A stretch of 64,000 nucleotides of DNA from Cyclina sinensis (Eukaryota > Mollusca > Bivalvia > Venerida > Veneridae): NCBI GenBank assembly GCA_012932295.1, contig JAAONU010000006.1, forward strand, positions 26,438,882 to 26,502,881, in the 5' to 3' direction. Under the pieces are notes generated by a model. The model was not told the origin of the DNA and did no database searches. It was given only the letters and a program-made list of their open reading frames with translations. This document shows, in pieces, positions 53,101-64,000 of the stretch. How positions within the stretch are numbered: position 1 is the stretch's first letter; each line of letters begins with the position of its first letter. The position numbers were made by a program, and so were the translations under genes.

Positions 53101-56100
53101 TACATGTAATATATTCAAATTCAGTCATTGAACATATTTGATTTTAATCTTTAAAAACATGCGTTTTGCCCGAAAACAAAATTACAAATTCTTAAAGGGC
53201 ATAGTATTTTTATGCCCCCCGAAGGGAGGGCAAATTGTTTTTGGTCTGTCTGTTTGTTTGTCACAAAACTTCAACATTTTTAAGGCCTCGCCAGGGGCAT
53301 GGCATGCATTTGAACGTAGCGCTCATTATTCTGTGTGATACTTAAGTACAGTGCGAGTTGGTCCAAATTCAGGCTTGTTTAAAATTGTATAAGGTTAAGG
53401 TTTCAGCATTTTCACTTTCTGACATTTAATTAAAAGCATGGAAGACAAAGGCAGGTATGAAACAAGTGTGGTACAAAAAAATATAGGTTATACAAGAGCT
53501 CTGACAATTTTCCAATCTCAATCGGTCTGAGAAGCCGCTACCCCAACCGCCACTTTCCAAAAAACATGAAAATAAATAGGCCAAAAACAGTGTTAAACAT
53601 TACTTTGCCTAATATATGCTTTCAAGACTTTTCTCTTATTGAAAATTATGGACAATTATTCATCACTGACAACTGAAATTAAATTTTGATACTTATTGTT
53701 GACATTGCAAAGCAGCACTTTGTTCAAAGTGAAAGTAAAAAGCAGAAGAAGGGCAAATTTTATGATGTAACAATTTTTCAACAGTGGTTTATGTAATTGT
53801 TTGACCAGGTGGGAATCAAGCACACATATTGACAGATGCATGTGTACAAGTTAATCAGTTAATAGGTGATAAATTGCCTCAGCCCACTAGTCACAATGGC
53901 AATTTTTTATGTGTTTATGATAAGTGTGAAGGACCACATTAGGGGCTGATTGGAGTTTGGTTGTGAAATTTTGGTGCTTTTATTAAATGTGAAACATAAA
54001 TTTGATTTTTTTGAAAATCTGGACCAATTTTTTTAGGAGTTGTATATAAAAAATCAGACCAGGAAGCTGAAATTCAGTCAAAACCAACAAATTTTCTGTG
54101 TTACGAAGCCCTGGGTTTATAAATTGTAGCTATTAACTTCCCATTTCCATAAAAAAATGTGTGTCTTTAAAAAAAAACTCTTACCAGAATACCAGAAATT
54201 GTAGGAATAACTGTTATGTTAAAAGAATTCTTGAAATTTTCATAACCAGTGGGTATTTCAGCTACTAGAAATGTTAATCAGTTTTCCTCTTATAAACTCT
54301 GCCTTCCATTTTATTTTCAGTAATTTTGACAGCTGTTAATTGCTATGATGTGAAATGGGCAACCAGGGTGCAAGATGTGTTCACATATGCAAAGTTGTTG
54401 GCGCTAGGGCTTATCATCATAACTGGAGCAGTACAGTTGTTCCGTGGTAGGTAACACTAAGGATTATTAGTTTTAAGTACAGGAATCATATACCTGATGC
54501 GAACAACTTTCAAATACCTGACTGCTGAAATAGTACAGTTGTACTGCAGATGTCACACATTGTTAAATGTTGGTGAAGTTTGATTTATTTGTATGCTTTC
54601 AGATTATTTTTTATGTTAATACATAGACTATGCTGTAACTATAGAAAATGTGTAGCCAGGCTGAAAAGGAATGGTAGATTTGGTTGGTGATTTGTAGGCA
54701 TTCTTTGTGCAGGTAGTGGTTTTCAATTCAAAGTAGCAAAAGTAGTGGCAAGATTTGATTTGCAGTAGATTTTCCAACCTGGTGCATAGACCTAGGGTAC
54801 AATGTATGTGGTAAATTTGAATGTATCTGATCTTGACAGTAAGTGCTGTAGCTATGAGTATAGTACCAGTCAGTCAGGAAACAAGTGTCGCCTTACACTA
54901 TGAATGCTGGCTTTGATAGTTCTGTTTTTGTTGGCATGGCTAGGGAAGTGTTCTGACCTTCATTGCTTTGAAAACAGATTCGCTTATTCCAGGTGAAACT
55001 GGATCATGAAGTAAACAAGCAAAACCAGTTTGTATAGAATTCCTTAGCAAATAAGTGCTCATTTTACAAACCCAGTTGCACTAGAAAAAGCCAATACCAT
55101 TGTTGAAACAGTCTTTATTATTAAATTCTGGAATTTTCCTTGGATGGCATTTGAAATTACTTGTCCTTGATTGTCAGGTCACTGTAAATGTAGTGGATAT
55201 TAATAGACTTGTGCATATATTTTTTAAGGGAAACGAAAACTGAGACAAATACAAATTTATATCTTATAATAACTAAAGGGACAAAAGTTGGTTATTTCTG
55301 ATAATGTAATCAAATATTACTAAAACTTACTACATGTAGGTGAGCTAAGACACTTTTGTCTAAATGTATAATAAATGTTAATTGAGTTGAACACTGATAA
55401 TTATTGTGTGACTTGACTGCATGAATTTAGATCAAAATGGTGATTGTAGGGTTTATTTTAGATTCAGATAAATATTTCATGTTGGGTTGGAATGCAAACA
55501 GCAAAATTGCATCTTGCACTTGTCTTGTACACTGGTCAGAAAGCAAAGTAACTGGTCACCTTTCAAAGTGGATAAATTTGTAATAGAATTTCGAATAGAC
55601 GTTCATAGTCATTTATATAGACTTGGTGAAATAGTGTTTAAATAGTGACTCTTCTTATATTTAATCATGAGTACAAATTTCCTCTCTGGGATATTTCAGG
55701 TGAGACGGAAAATTTCCAAGACCCTTTTGAAGATACTGAGACTAACATAGCAAAGGCCACTCTCGGCTTCTATTCCGGCCTGTTTGCTTACAATGGATGG
55801 TAAGTTGATATTTGTACTTATACATGTACGTCCAAATTCATAAAATTGTTTACCAAAACCGTCAACCTTTTATTAGCAATCGTTTTTATGCCCCTACCAC
55901 ATAGTTGATTGGAACCAAACTTGCATACACGATTTGACCATGATGGGTTGTTATGAAAGAAATAAAGAATTTTTTTCTCAGATCAGGTTTCACTGGATTA
56001 TTGCCCTTTGTTGGTTTTAAGTACATGCCATATATAGTAAATCGTGTGTGCGCAACTCCTTCTACACCCATTTGTGGATTGAAACCAAACTCGCACACAT

Positions 56101-59100
56101 AATAGACCATGATGCGTAGTTGTGCAAGAAGTAAAGAAATTTTTTACTCAGATCAGTTTTCACTGGATTATTGCCCTTTGTTGGTTTTTCATACATGTAC
56201 ATGCCATGTATAGTAAATCTTGTGTGCACAATCAAGCAATTAAAAATATATCCATTGTTTTCCCTGGTAATGAATTCTCTTTCTGTGACAATTCCCATTT
56301 GTGGGGGCTTCAGTGTCTGACGGACAAGTCTAGTTCCACCTTGGTCATACTGTACCTATATACACAGCAGAATCATGATCTGTATTGTTGAATATTCAAC
56401 AATGACAAATGGGTCAGTCCATATTGACTAAATGGATCAGTCTGTTATGATTTAGCAAGGTGAAGTTTGAGTCAGAACTCATGTGTACATAAATGAGTGA
56501 TAAATCTTTAGAATTAATTTAAGCTACATGTGCATGTATATAAGCATTATAATTAGCCAGTACAGCTAATGGCTACTAACATTTCTTAAATTAATTGAAC
56601 ATTACATATATATTTTGACAGTTTCTTCACTTAAAATCACGTTAGCAGAATTTTTTAAAATTTCTTGTATTTTTGTAAAAATAAAAAATTTAGGTACTAA
56701 GTTGTATTTCTTAGTGCCAGCTTACATTAAGTGTAGTTATTTTCAGCAAACCATAGTGTTTTTTCTGGCACCACATTGTCACAGATGTCAACCAGTGAAA
56801 AACAATTATGTCAAATAATCTTGTTTAAAAATACAGATCACTGACCATGATTTGTTAAAGTATCGATCATGACTTAATCACAAAATGATTTAATGAAATA
56901 ATCTCAAGGCTTACAGATTTTAAGTAGGAAAACATCTAAAAATTCTTGTGGGCATTAGTTGAGACTATTGTGTTAAGACATTATTAAAAAGAAGATCGAA
57001 AACTAATACTTGGGTATTTATTAACTCTGCAAGATGTGAAAGGTTTCACCCACATGCAAGCTGTTGTCATTTGACGTCAGTTACAGACAGGGTTAGTCCT
57101 TGCTTGAGATTTTCATTATAACAATGTCGTCACAAATGAATGGATCAGTCCAACAAGTGTTTTAGAGTCTGTCTCATATACGCATCAGTAATTACAAATA
57201 GAGTCGACTACCTTTTTAAATCTTTGATATTTCATTATGGTGTAATTCGGAACTCGCTGTTATTAGTTTCAGACAACCTAGTGTTTTTAGGTCTATAGTC
57301 TAATGGGGCGGATATTTTGTTGTTTGAATCAGTTATTTGCCAAAATAGATGCCAGTCAGTTATAGAAATAAGCTTAGAAAATCTGCTGCAATTTCAAAAT
57401 TAAATATGAAGATTTCATGATTCAATGGGGAAATCTTCATTACCAGTTGCTCCATAGTTTCCTATAAAAGAAACCATCCATTTATTTGAAATTTAAATAT
57501 CTTACATTGAAAAACAAGAAAATATGTGAATAAACTGAGCAACAAACAACGCATTTTAGGAGGAAATTAGGAGAAATTTTAAAGTTTCTACAGATAAAAT
57601 AGATGATTTTAATTGAAACAAACTGACTAAGAATTGATACAAACTTAATGCTTAGTTCTTTTTTTTCTGGAGGATGAAGTGCAGACTGACAAATTGCATT
57701 TAATTTGCATGTTTGATATAAATAGTTGGATATGTTGTCAACCTCTAATTTACCTTACATCTATTAACTTGTTCACTATTATTGAAATGAGGACAGCAAG
57801 TATTAAATGGGACACTGATGATTTGAAGGGGGGAGGGGGGAGTTCGCGAAAAGCTGAGGCTCTGTGAGTGAGTAATTGCATTTCATTGATTTATTGGTAG
57901 AAATAGATTCAGTTGATTGTTTTTTTTATCCGCAGCCTGTTTCTTTGATAGGAAATCAATAAAGAACAGAAATAAAGTAGTTTTGCCAATGTTAATTGTA
58001 TATTTGACTTGAGAGAAGATGTCAGCTTCGACATTCTGGTTCTTGTATTATGTCTGTGAAAAAAGATTTATAGTTCTGTAACTGTGTTTGTATTTTGATA
58101 TTGATGGTGGTCAGACATTAAGAATTGCAGTTATGGTTCTGGTAACATGATGTTATGCATATTAAGGAAAGATTGGAGAAATGAATCTTTTTTTTATTCC
58201 TTAACCTGCTGGAACCGAAAGTGATTAGCTTTTGCCACCAGTATAGAGCCAGGTCAGCCTGCACATCCGTGCAGTCTGACCAGGCTCTATACTGTTGGTA
58301 GTTCCATTTTGTATTTTGATATTGAAATCCCTTAAACTTTGAATGGACTGTTCCAAATTCAAAGCTGGGCAAATCCATTACAAAATTGTAGCATGTTCAG
58401 GGTTAAGCCAGACTAAGCTTCTATAGTTTTATATCTATGGCTAATCCTACAAAATGATAAATTTTTGTTATTACTGAAGAGAGTGTTACTGAAGATCAGT
58501 GTTCATCTGTTTTAACCATATTTCCTTAAAATGCCTCTTACAACATTTAGTGTTGGTATGAAGGTTAAGAAAGTCACAACCATTTGTTCCAAGTAATCTG
58601 ACAATCTTACAGATGCATGCATATTTAAACCTAAGTTTCTGTAGAAAATATCAAGAATTGCATTCTTTGGTTCATTTATGACTTGATTTTCAGAATCAGC
58701 ATTGACCTTGTTCTAAAATGTGAAATTACAGTCAAGCTAATATCTATATGACAGTTTATATGTCAGTTTAATGGCTGCGCGTCTGAAATTTACATGCACA
58801 TTTGATTTTTCCAGGAATTACCTCAACTATGTGATAGAAGAATTGAAAGACCCTGTGAAGTAAGTTTACTTTTTCTTCTTTTTTTTTTCTCCATGAAATC
58901 TGATGTAAAATGCATCAGCCTAAGGTCGGCATATGTATTGTGCATATTACTGCAGTGGTATTCGGTGTAAATTATACAAAGCTGCATGATGAAACTTTTC
59001 TGATGAAATAAGATACAGATTCAGTGCACAAAGGTAGCCGAGTACATTGTGAGTCATTTTTGCCTGCTGATACAGTGATTGAATTGATGAAAATGTTAGG

Positions 59101-62100
59101 TTGTGAATATAATTGTCTGTTTTTACAGCTGGAAAAAATTACTGATATTCCTTAGTAGCAGGTACACTAACACTTTTTTGGCATTTACACTTTCCTGCAT
59201 GTAAAGAAATCCTTAGTGTTTCTGTTTCAAGTTGTTACAGAAATCAGATTTGTTGTATTCAATTATAGCCAATCCCCTTCCTTGAGGAGAACTATAATTT
59301 TCTTGTTAGGGGTTCATAAAAACAATTTCAGTTATTTATGTGCTTGTGGTCATTGAAATTGAAGGTCATAGCATTTGAAGGTCAAGGGTAATGTCAGTTG
59401 CATCATCAAATTAAACCAGTTAGCTTCCCCCAGTAGTGAATTGTTCCAAATATAGATTTTTCTATTAATGCTACTGTGAACGCACATTCTACATCAGCCT
59501 ACGTAGAGCGTAGAACGTATGCTGTTTAGAATTAGCACACCTTTAAAGACACAAATCAATATTGTCAGTCAGTGAGAAAAAGATTATGGCCTATAGTATG
59601 ACGTATGCAGTCAGCCATAAAACATGTTAGACTGTTTGATAATAACTAAAGCCTGGTTAGTTTCCGTATTCACTAGAAAATCATTCTGATATGCTGTAAA
59701 TCATTTTTCAACATAATTTTATGATGGTTTGAAGAGAACGCATACTTGAGACATTAACATCCTTTGTTGTGTAAAGAAATTAAAAGTTAATAACTTGTTC
59801 AGATGAACTGTGAAGCACTAATGAATGATGCAGTGTGCTCATTTGTTACAAAGCTTACCAGTAGGTTTTAAGAAGTTGATTTGCATTTGATGGCAAATTT
59901 AATTTTATCAAACACTAATGAGCTTAGAGGTTAAATTACATTTGGTCAGCTGACTTAACTCTATCTATAAATTGAGCCAGCAGTGTAAGACAACAATCCC
60001 ATTTTAACTGCCAATGAATTTGAAAAATACTGCAATATGATTTGACAAAAATCAAAAAAATTTCGACTGTCAAGTTTTTGGGGGGATTTTAATTTAAAGG
60101 TCTGTCAGACATGTTTCAAATCTTAAAACCATTAAATATAAGACTGTTATTGACAGCTTACATCAAGGTGACTGACCCTTTTATCAGACATTTTTCTCTC
60201 ACTGGTTCTGAATTTGGTTAGACCATTCCTGTTATTTCTGGTTTTGGACAGTGAATTGCCAGTATTTATGGAGAAAATTGTTATCATGAAATTTCTCTTT
60301 ATTCTCTGGTTTCCATATTTAGCGCAAAGCAAAGTGACGTAAACAAAGTGTTGTGTATCCTTATCAATACTGAGGGGTTAGAGATTATCTCCTGTCTGAC
60401 ACCCTTCTTTCAAGATCATAGTTTTGAGAGAAGATCATAGTTTTGAGAGAAATGAAAATATGTTTCTTATTATTGAAATAATGCTTATAGTATGAATTTA
60501 GATTCTGTTAATTGTATTAACTGTTACCATGCAAAATATTCAAAAAGGACTTGTCCATCTTTTTAGTTTGGACAGATACACTTATTATTTACAGGGGTGC
60601 TTATTGAAAATATACCCCCTCCCCCCTGCATGGTAAGGGTTAATAATAATAGTAATAATAATGACACAATAGCGTTTCAGGGGCGTAGAAGCATTTTATC
60701 AGAACATAATATTCCAGCAGGGTGTTAACTTGAAAAAAAAAGTTTTGAAGACATCAAAAAATGAGAATAATAAATCATTTTGGTCTAATTTCTTTGACTT
60801 TTGATGTCTCAATTGATTTTAGTTTGAAGTGCTGCCACCTAGAACTATCTGCAGTTTCTTAGAAAGGTTATTTCAGTTTAGCCTCTGAAACAATTATATT
60901 TTGCTAATAGTCTTAACACAGGCAGATATAGTATTCATAAATTATTGATGGTGGATTTGATGGTAGCCTTAATCAGTGTAAAACTATAAGACTGAAACAA
61001 CTCTGATAAATCTATCTGGCTTACCTGCCTGAGAAATCATAAGAAAAATGATTATATTTTTAAGAATTTGTAATCAGATTTCAAATTTGAAAAATATAAA
61101 TGTCACATTCGTCAGTCTGGTTAAAAAACAATTCATCTGATACTAAATTTTGATTATTTAATGTTGAAATAGAATAAATTCATTATAAAGAAATAATATT
61201 TTAGAAAAATGTGCATTTAATACAATGTCTAATCTTATCATTGGTATTTACAAATAAAGTCACCTTGACATGTGAAAATTCAGTTTTGATTAAATGTTTG
61301 CCCTATTAATCTTTGTGATGGCCTTCACTCTTATCTCGTTGAGAATAACAATAGCTAACATTTCCTTTATTTGAAAGATTTGAATAAGAGGGGATATCTG
61401 GAGCTAAGCCAGTATAATGCTAATTTAAAAGCAAGTTTAAAATTGTCATCCTAAGGTGGCAGACATAAGACCTTGTATTACAGTGGTCAGCCAAGGTAAT
61501 CCCTCCCTGAGCAAACATTAAATAAAGGAATTATTATATCACAGGCTTAGTTGTTGACTTTGAGATATTTTTAATCTGCGAATACCTTTGTTGGGCTTGA
61601 CTTTGATGGCTAATTTGATCTTAGAGCAACTGAATTGAGATTGAGTGTCCAAATTATCTTCATAATTAATATTGAATGCCTTATGAACATATGAACAGCA
61701 ATATCTTGTATCAGACATAGTTGAAAAATGCAGTTACAGTATGAGAACAAGCAAACAGATCATGCTACCTAAGTAATTGTAGACATTAATATAAAAGTGA
61801 ACAGTGCCCTGTTTCTCTGCCAAGAATGCCATAGATTGTCTTTCCATTTTGAGTATTCTGACTTGGTTTAAAATGTTGACAGTGATATAGAATTTTCGAA
61901 GCTCACTACATTTTTTTTTTGAAAACATAACCTGCATAGTGATGTTTGAATAAAGATAATTCTTTCATTCCTGCCAGCACTTTTTGTATATTAAAGACCA
62001 GTATTGATTTTTGGAACTGAAGTATTGCAAATTTAATCAGCTTCGGAAGTCAGAGCTTTTGGTCAACATCTGTACCAGATATTGTCCGTTTTTCTGTCCG

Positions 62101-63699
62101 ATGTGACAGAGAGTTATTAAAGATGTCAGTGCTTATGAATAAATACCTATCAGATCTTACGTATTTCCAGCCTACAGAGCACTAAGTGGTTGGTGAAAAA
62201 CTTTGAAATTAAACACTTTTATTTCAGCTGTTGCAAACATTTGATCCTTTCTCAGTTTGTTTTCATCAGAATGCAACATTCATTTTTGCCAGATCTTAAT
62301 TTCTAACCTAGATACAGTGACTGACCTTGAAAAAAACGTCTCGACAGCACCGCCATAGACCACTTAAACATATTTTTGTGACCTCATACTCTGATCGGTT
62401 GTACTGTGCATTAGGCTTTAGTGTTGACTTTCTCTATCAAATTTAGGAGTTTATTTAGAGAATCCATGTGACTTGAACAAGCTGAAGACTGTTTATATGT
62501 ACAGACGACAGAGGAATTAATGACTTAATAATTTGATGTCACGTGTATTAAAGTAATTATTATCAATGAAGTGACCCAAACGTAATTATGCAGACTGATT
62601 AAGCTGATAATTCTATAATTGTGCATGTAACACATAATTTATATATCATAAAATAGTCGTTAAATTTCTTTTTTTGCATAATGAAAGATGATGTAATTAA
62701 TATACATTGGGTCATGTTAATTTTGCATGAATCGTAAATTTTGCTGACTTGCTTGTCACAGTAAAGTGCATTAACCGATCTGTGCTTAACATGCAAATGA
62801 GTTTTTGTGTAGTGACATTTTGCAAAGGAAATCACATCAAATCATACTGTCAAGTCTGTACAGCTCTGTTTGAGATTTGGGATTATTTTTGTGGGCAAAA
62901 AAGATATGCCTGTGTGATATAAAGGTTTTATTAGTTTAAAAATCTGTAAGAATAATAATAATAAGAATATACAAAAAGTCGAGCATCGGCACACAAAACT
63001 CAGTGTTCTTGTAAGTTTGTCATTAAGCAAGTAAAGTAAATACAGGGAAGAGGCTCTCATGTCTGAAAAACCAAAGGTGTTTTTAAAATGTGGTGGTTTG
63101 TTATTTTATCATCACAGTCATCATCATATGACACTACTTGTACCATCATATCATTGACACTACCATTATATCATCATTGCCTTGTTTTTCTTATCATCTT
63201 TGTCACTACCATCATTTCATCATTGGCAATACCATCATGTCATATTTGCCAAAACCATCATATCACCATTGACCAGTACCATCATATCATCATTGGCACT
63301 GCCATCATATCATCATTGGCACTACCATCATAATCATCTTTGCCACTATCATAATCATATTGACGCTACCATCATATCATTATTGGCACTACCTTCATAA
63401 TAGTCACTGACCACTACCATCATGTCAACACTGAATCTGCTATCATATCATCACTGACACTATCATCATTTTCATACTTAACATAGCTTCAATGGAGACC
63501 AGATTATGTCACTTACAATTAATTTGTAGAATATATTTGTACTTCATATTTAAAGATTGCTTCTTGAAATTTCAGAAATTGTCCAAAAGCCATATTTATA
63601 TCAATCACTTTAGTGACACTCGTATATACGTTTGCGAATGTGGCTTACTTCACAACTGTTAGCAAAACGGAGATTCTAGGTGGAGCTGCTGTTGCAGTG
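49644..63699 (+). CDS. SLC7 LAT-type amino acid transporter light chain, 3'-truncated by window
   Basis: Five exons in phase (49644-50142, 54321-54446, 55700-55799, 58815-58859, 63576-63699) give the first 298 residues. Hydrophilic N-terminus, then TM1 broken by GSIIGSGIF (residues 48-56, substrate site). Then [70 protein letters not shown] and [10 protein letters not shown], nearly collinear with human SLC7A5/SLC7A8. Cys151, in the loop before TM4 ([10 protein letters not shown]), corresponds to the cysteine that disulphide-bonds the SLC3A2 heavy chain. Expected role: plasma-membrane exchange of large neutral (or, if y+LAT-like, cationic/neutral) amino acids. Residues that would separate LAT1/2 from y+LAT lie partly beyond the window. 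Confidence 0.93.
50143..54320 (+). other. SLC7 intron 1: no gene; minor repeats
   Basis: AT-rich. 50290-50770 contains a MITE-like region rich in TGTAATCA/TGATTACA motifs. 53208-53300 is a fragment of a TATGCCCCCC-headed bivalve repeat. No exon or RNA gene recognised. Confidence 0.6.
54321..54446 (+). CDS. SLC7 LAT-type exon 2
   Basis: Phase 1 to 1. Encodes [19 protein letters not shown] and [19 protein letters not shown], the TM4-TM5 region; NCYxVKxATRVQD is a strong LAT signature. Confidence 0.95.
55700..55799 (+). CDS. SLC7 LAT-type exon 3
   Basis: Phase 1 to 2. Encodes [17 protein letters not shown] and [11 protein letters not shown], the external loop and start of TM6 with the conserved YSGLFAYxGWNYLN motif, split by the intron. 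Confidence 0.94.
58201..58406. mobile_element. Palindromic element with a 54-nt near-perfect hairpin
   Basis: Ends TTAACC (58201) and GGTTAA (to 58406) are inverted. The core 58240-58293 folds into a long hairpin: AGTATAGAGCC...GGCTCTATACT with inner arms AGGTCAG/CTGACC and CTGCAC/GTGCAG, loop about 4 nt. Resembles a MITE able to form a pre-miRNA-like stem. Confidence 0.75.
58815..58859 (+). CDS. SLC7 LAT-type exon 4 (micro-exon)
   Basis: Only 45 bases, phase 2 to 2. Encodes [14 protein letters not shown]. Too short for ORF-length criteria, but fixed by perfect phases and homology (NYLNFVTEEMINP in LAT1). Confidence 0.93.
58860..63575 (+). other. SLC7 intron 4: no gene recognised
   Basis: 4.7 kb of AT-rich sequence with no exon or RNA gene seen. 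It contains a small (AAT)n run at 60643-60663 and a CATCAT-rich array at 63107-63480. Confidence 0.6.
63107..63480 (+). repeat. Imperfect tandem repeat, CATCAT-rich, about 24-bp unit
   Basis: About a dozen imperfect copies of a unit like ACCATCATATCATCATTGGC. It lies about 100 bp before the SLC7 exon at 63576. ORFs rich in His/Ser/Ile over it are artefacts. Confidence 0.85.
63576..63699 (+). CDS. SLC7 LAT-type exon 5
   Basis: Phase 2 to 0, donor GTAAGT. Encodes [19 protein letters not shown], then [17 protein letters not shown], matching TM7 and the following loop. The gene continues beyond 64000. Confidence 0.94.
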
Positions 63700-64000
63700 G
63701 TAAGTATTGTACAGTGTTAGCAAGTACTTAAAATTATGTTAAGTTACATTATGTCTTTCACCGGATCTTCATTTCATTGCCTTAAAACTTGCTCATTTCA
63801 CTAATTGAGAAACAAGTTCTTGCAATATGCATTAGTCCTCCCTGAAGACTGCTTCCTGGGTTCAAACTAGTACTTATGCTGTAAGTGGCAAAAAAAAAAA
63901 TCTTTACATGTACGTAGATTTGAGATTGATTAAATAATTTTAAGAGGATTTATTTATACTTATTAGATTAAAGGTGCAGTAAAATGTCAGGTAAGTATGA

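Larger units (their letters stand above)
54447..58814 (+). other. SLC7 introns 2 and 3 (around exon 55700-55799): repeats only
   Basis: 54447-55699 shows nothing recognisable. 55885-56345 is a TATGCCCCTAC-headed interspersed repeat with two units around 'cactggattattgccctttg' and an end near 'gtgggggcttcagtgtc'. 56350-58200 shows nothing clear. A palindromic element lies at 58201-58406. Confidence 0.6.

Noticed and set aside
61300..61516. Fourth copy of the snoRNA (CTGAGCAAAC at 61507-61516)
   Set aside because: The D box and 3' stem half are present by chance; there is no C box or 14-nt guide within 100 nt upstream.
63088..63400. ORFs rich in His/Ser/Ile
   Set aside because: Translation of a CATCAT-type tandem repeat in an intron.

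Overview
This is eukaryotic nuclear DNA: AT-rich, intron-rich (clean GT-AG introns with matching phases) and full of interspersed repeats. The repeat types (elements opening with a TATGCCCCC-like head followed by GTCCGTCCGTC runs, tandem blocks containing 'accctgtgacctagttttt', tRNA-headed SINEs ending near 'gaactgagcgccgt') are ones I associate with marine bivalves. A bivalve mollusc is therefore the best guess; this is inference, and no species can be named.

Region 1 (1425-36647, + strand) is most of a PRRC2 (BAT2-like, proline-rich coiled-coil) gene. Thirty coding exons, about 7.06 kb of coding sequence (about 2350 codons), run to the true stop codon; the N-terminal exons lie upstream of the window. 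Hallmarks include the acidic DDDDEMW start of the coiled coil, two PPRF motifs, RGG/RGR arrays, EWETASESSD, a NNYASVVVIDDQPEV segment, DSGIDVSD, MKIASVK and a C-terminal DMKAKQR. A long 3' UTR probably follows, to roughly 41.0 kb.

Three things sit inside PRRC2 introns. (a) Three related C/D-box snoRNA genes lie in three separate introns (9739, 13862, 15020). Each has a GTTTGC/GCAAAC terminal stem, a C box, a D box, and an identical 14-nt guide complementary to a highly conserved 18S rRNA segment. (b) A complete five-exon gene on the same strand (16154-24069) lies within a 14.3-kb intron. It encodes a PWWP-like domain followed by nine exact-length 37-residue repeats and an acidic tail. (c) Two or three exons of a tyrosine-recombinase-like (Crypton-type) gene lie on the minus strand (24091-25064), tail-to-tail with the nested gene.

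Region 2 (about 41.0-49.3 kb) is intergenic and almost all repeats: a SINE with 8-bp target duplications, a 2.1-kb TIR element at TA sites, dispersed tandem blocks, and a foldback element of about 1.6 kb.

Region 3 (49644 to beyond the end, + strand) is the 5' half of an SLC7 LAT-type amino acid transporter: five exons, 298 codons, cut off by the window edge. It keeps the GSGIF substrate motif and the extracellular cysteine that links to the SLC3 heavy chain. Three CACGTG E-boxes lie within 500 bp upstream of its ATG. Its long introns carry further repeats, including a strikingly stable 54-nt hairpin.

The three protein genes do not form an evident pathway. The main biological links are the host-gene/snoRNA relationship and the nested gene in the PRRC2 intron.
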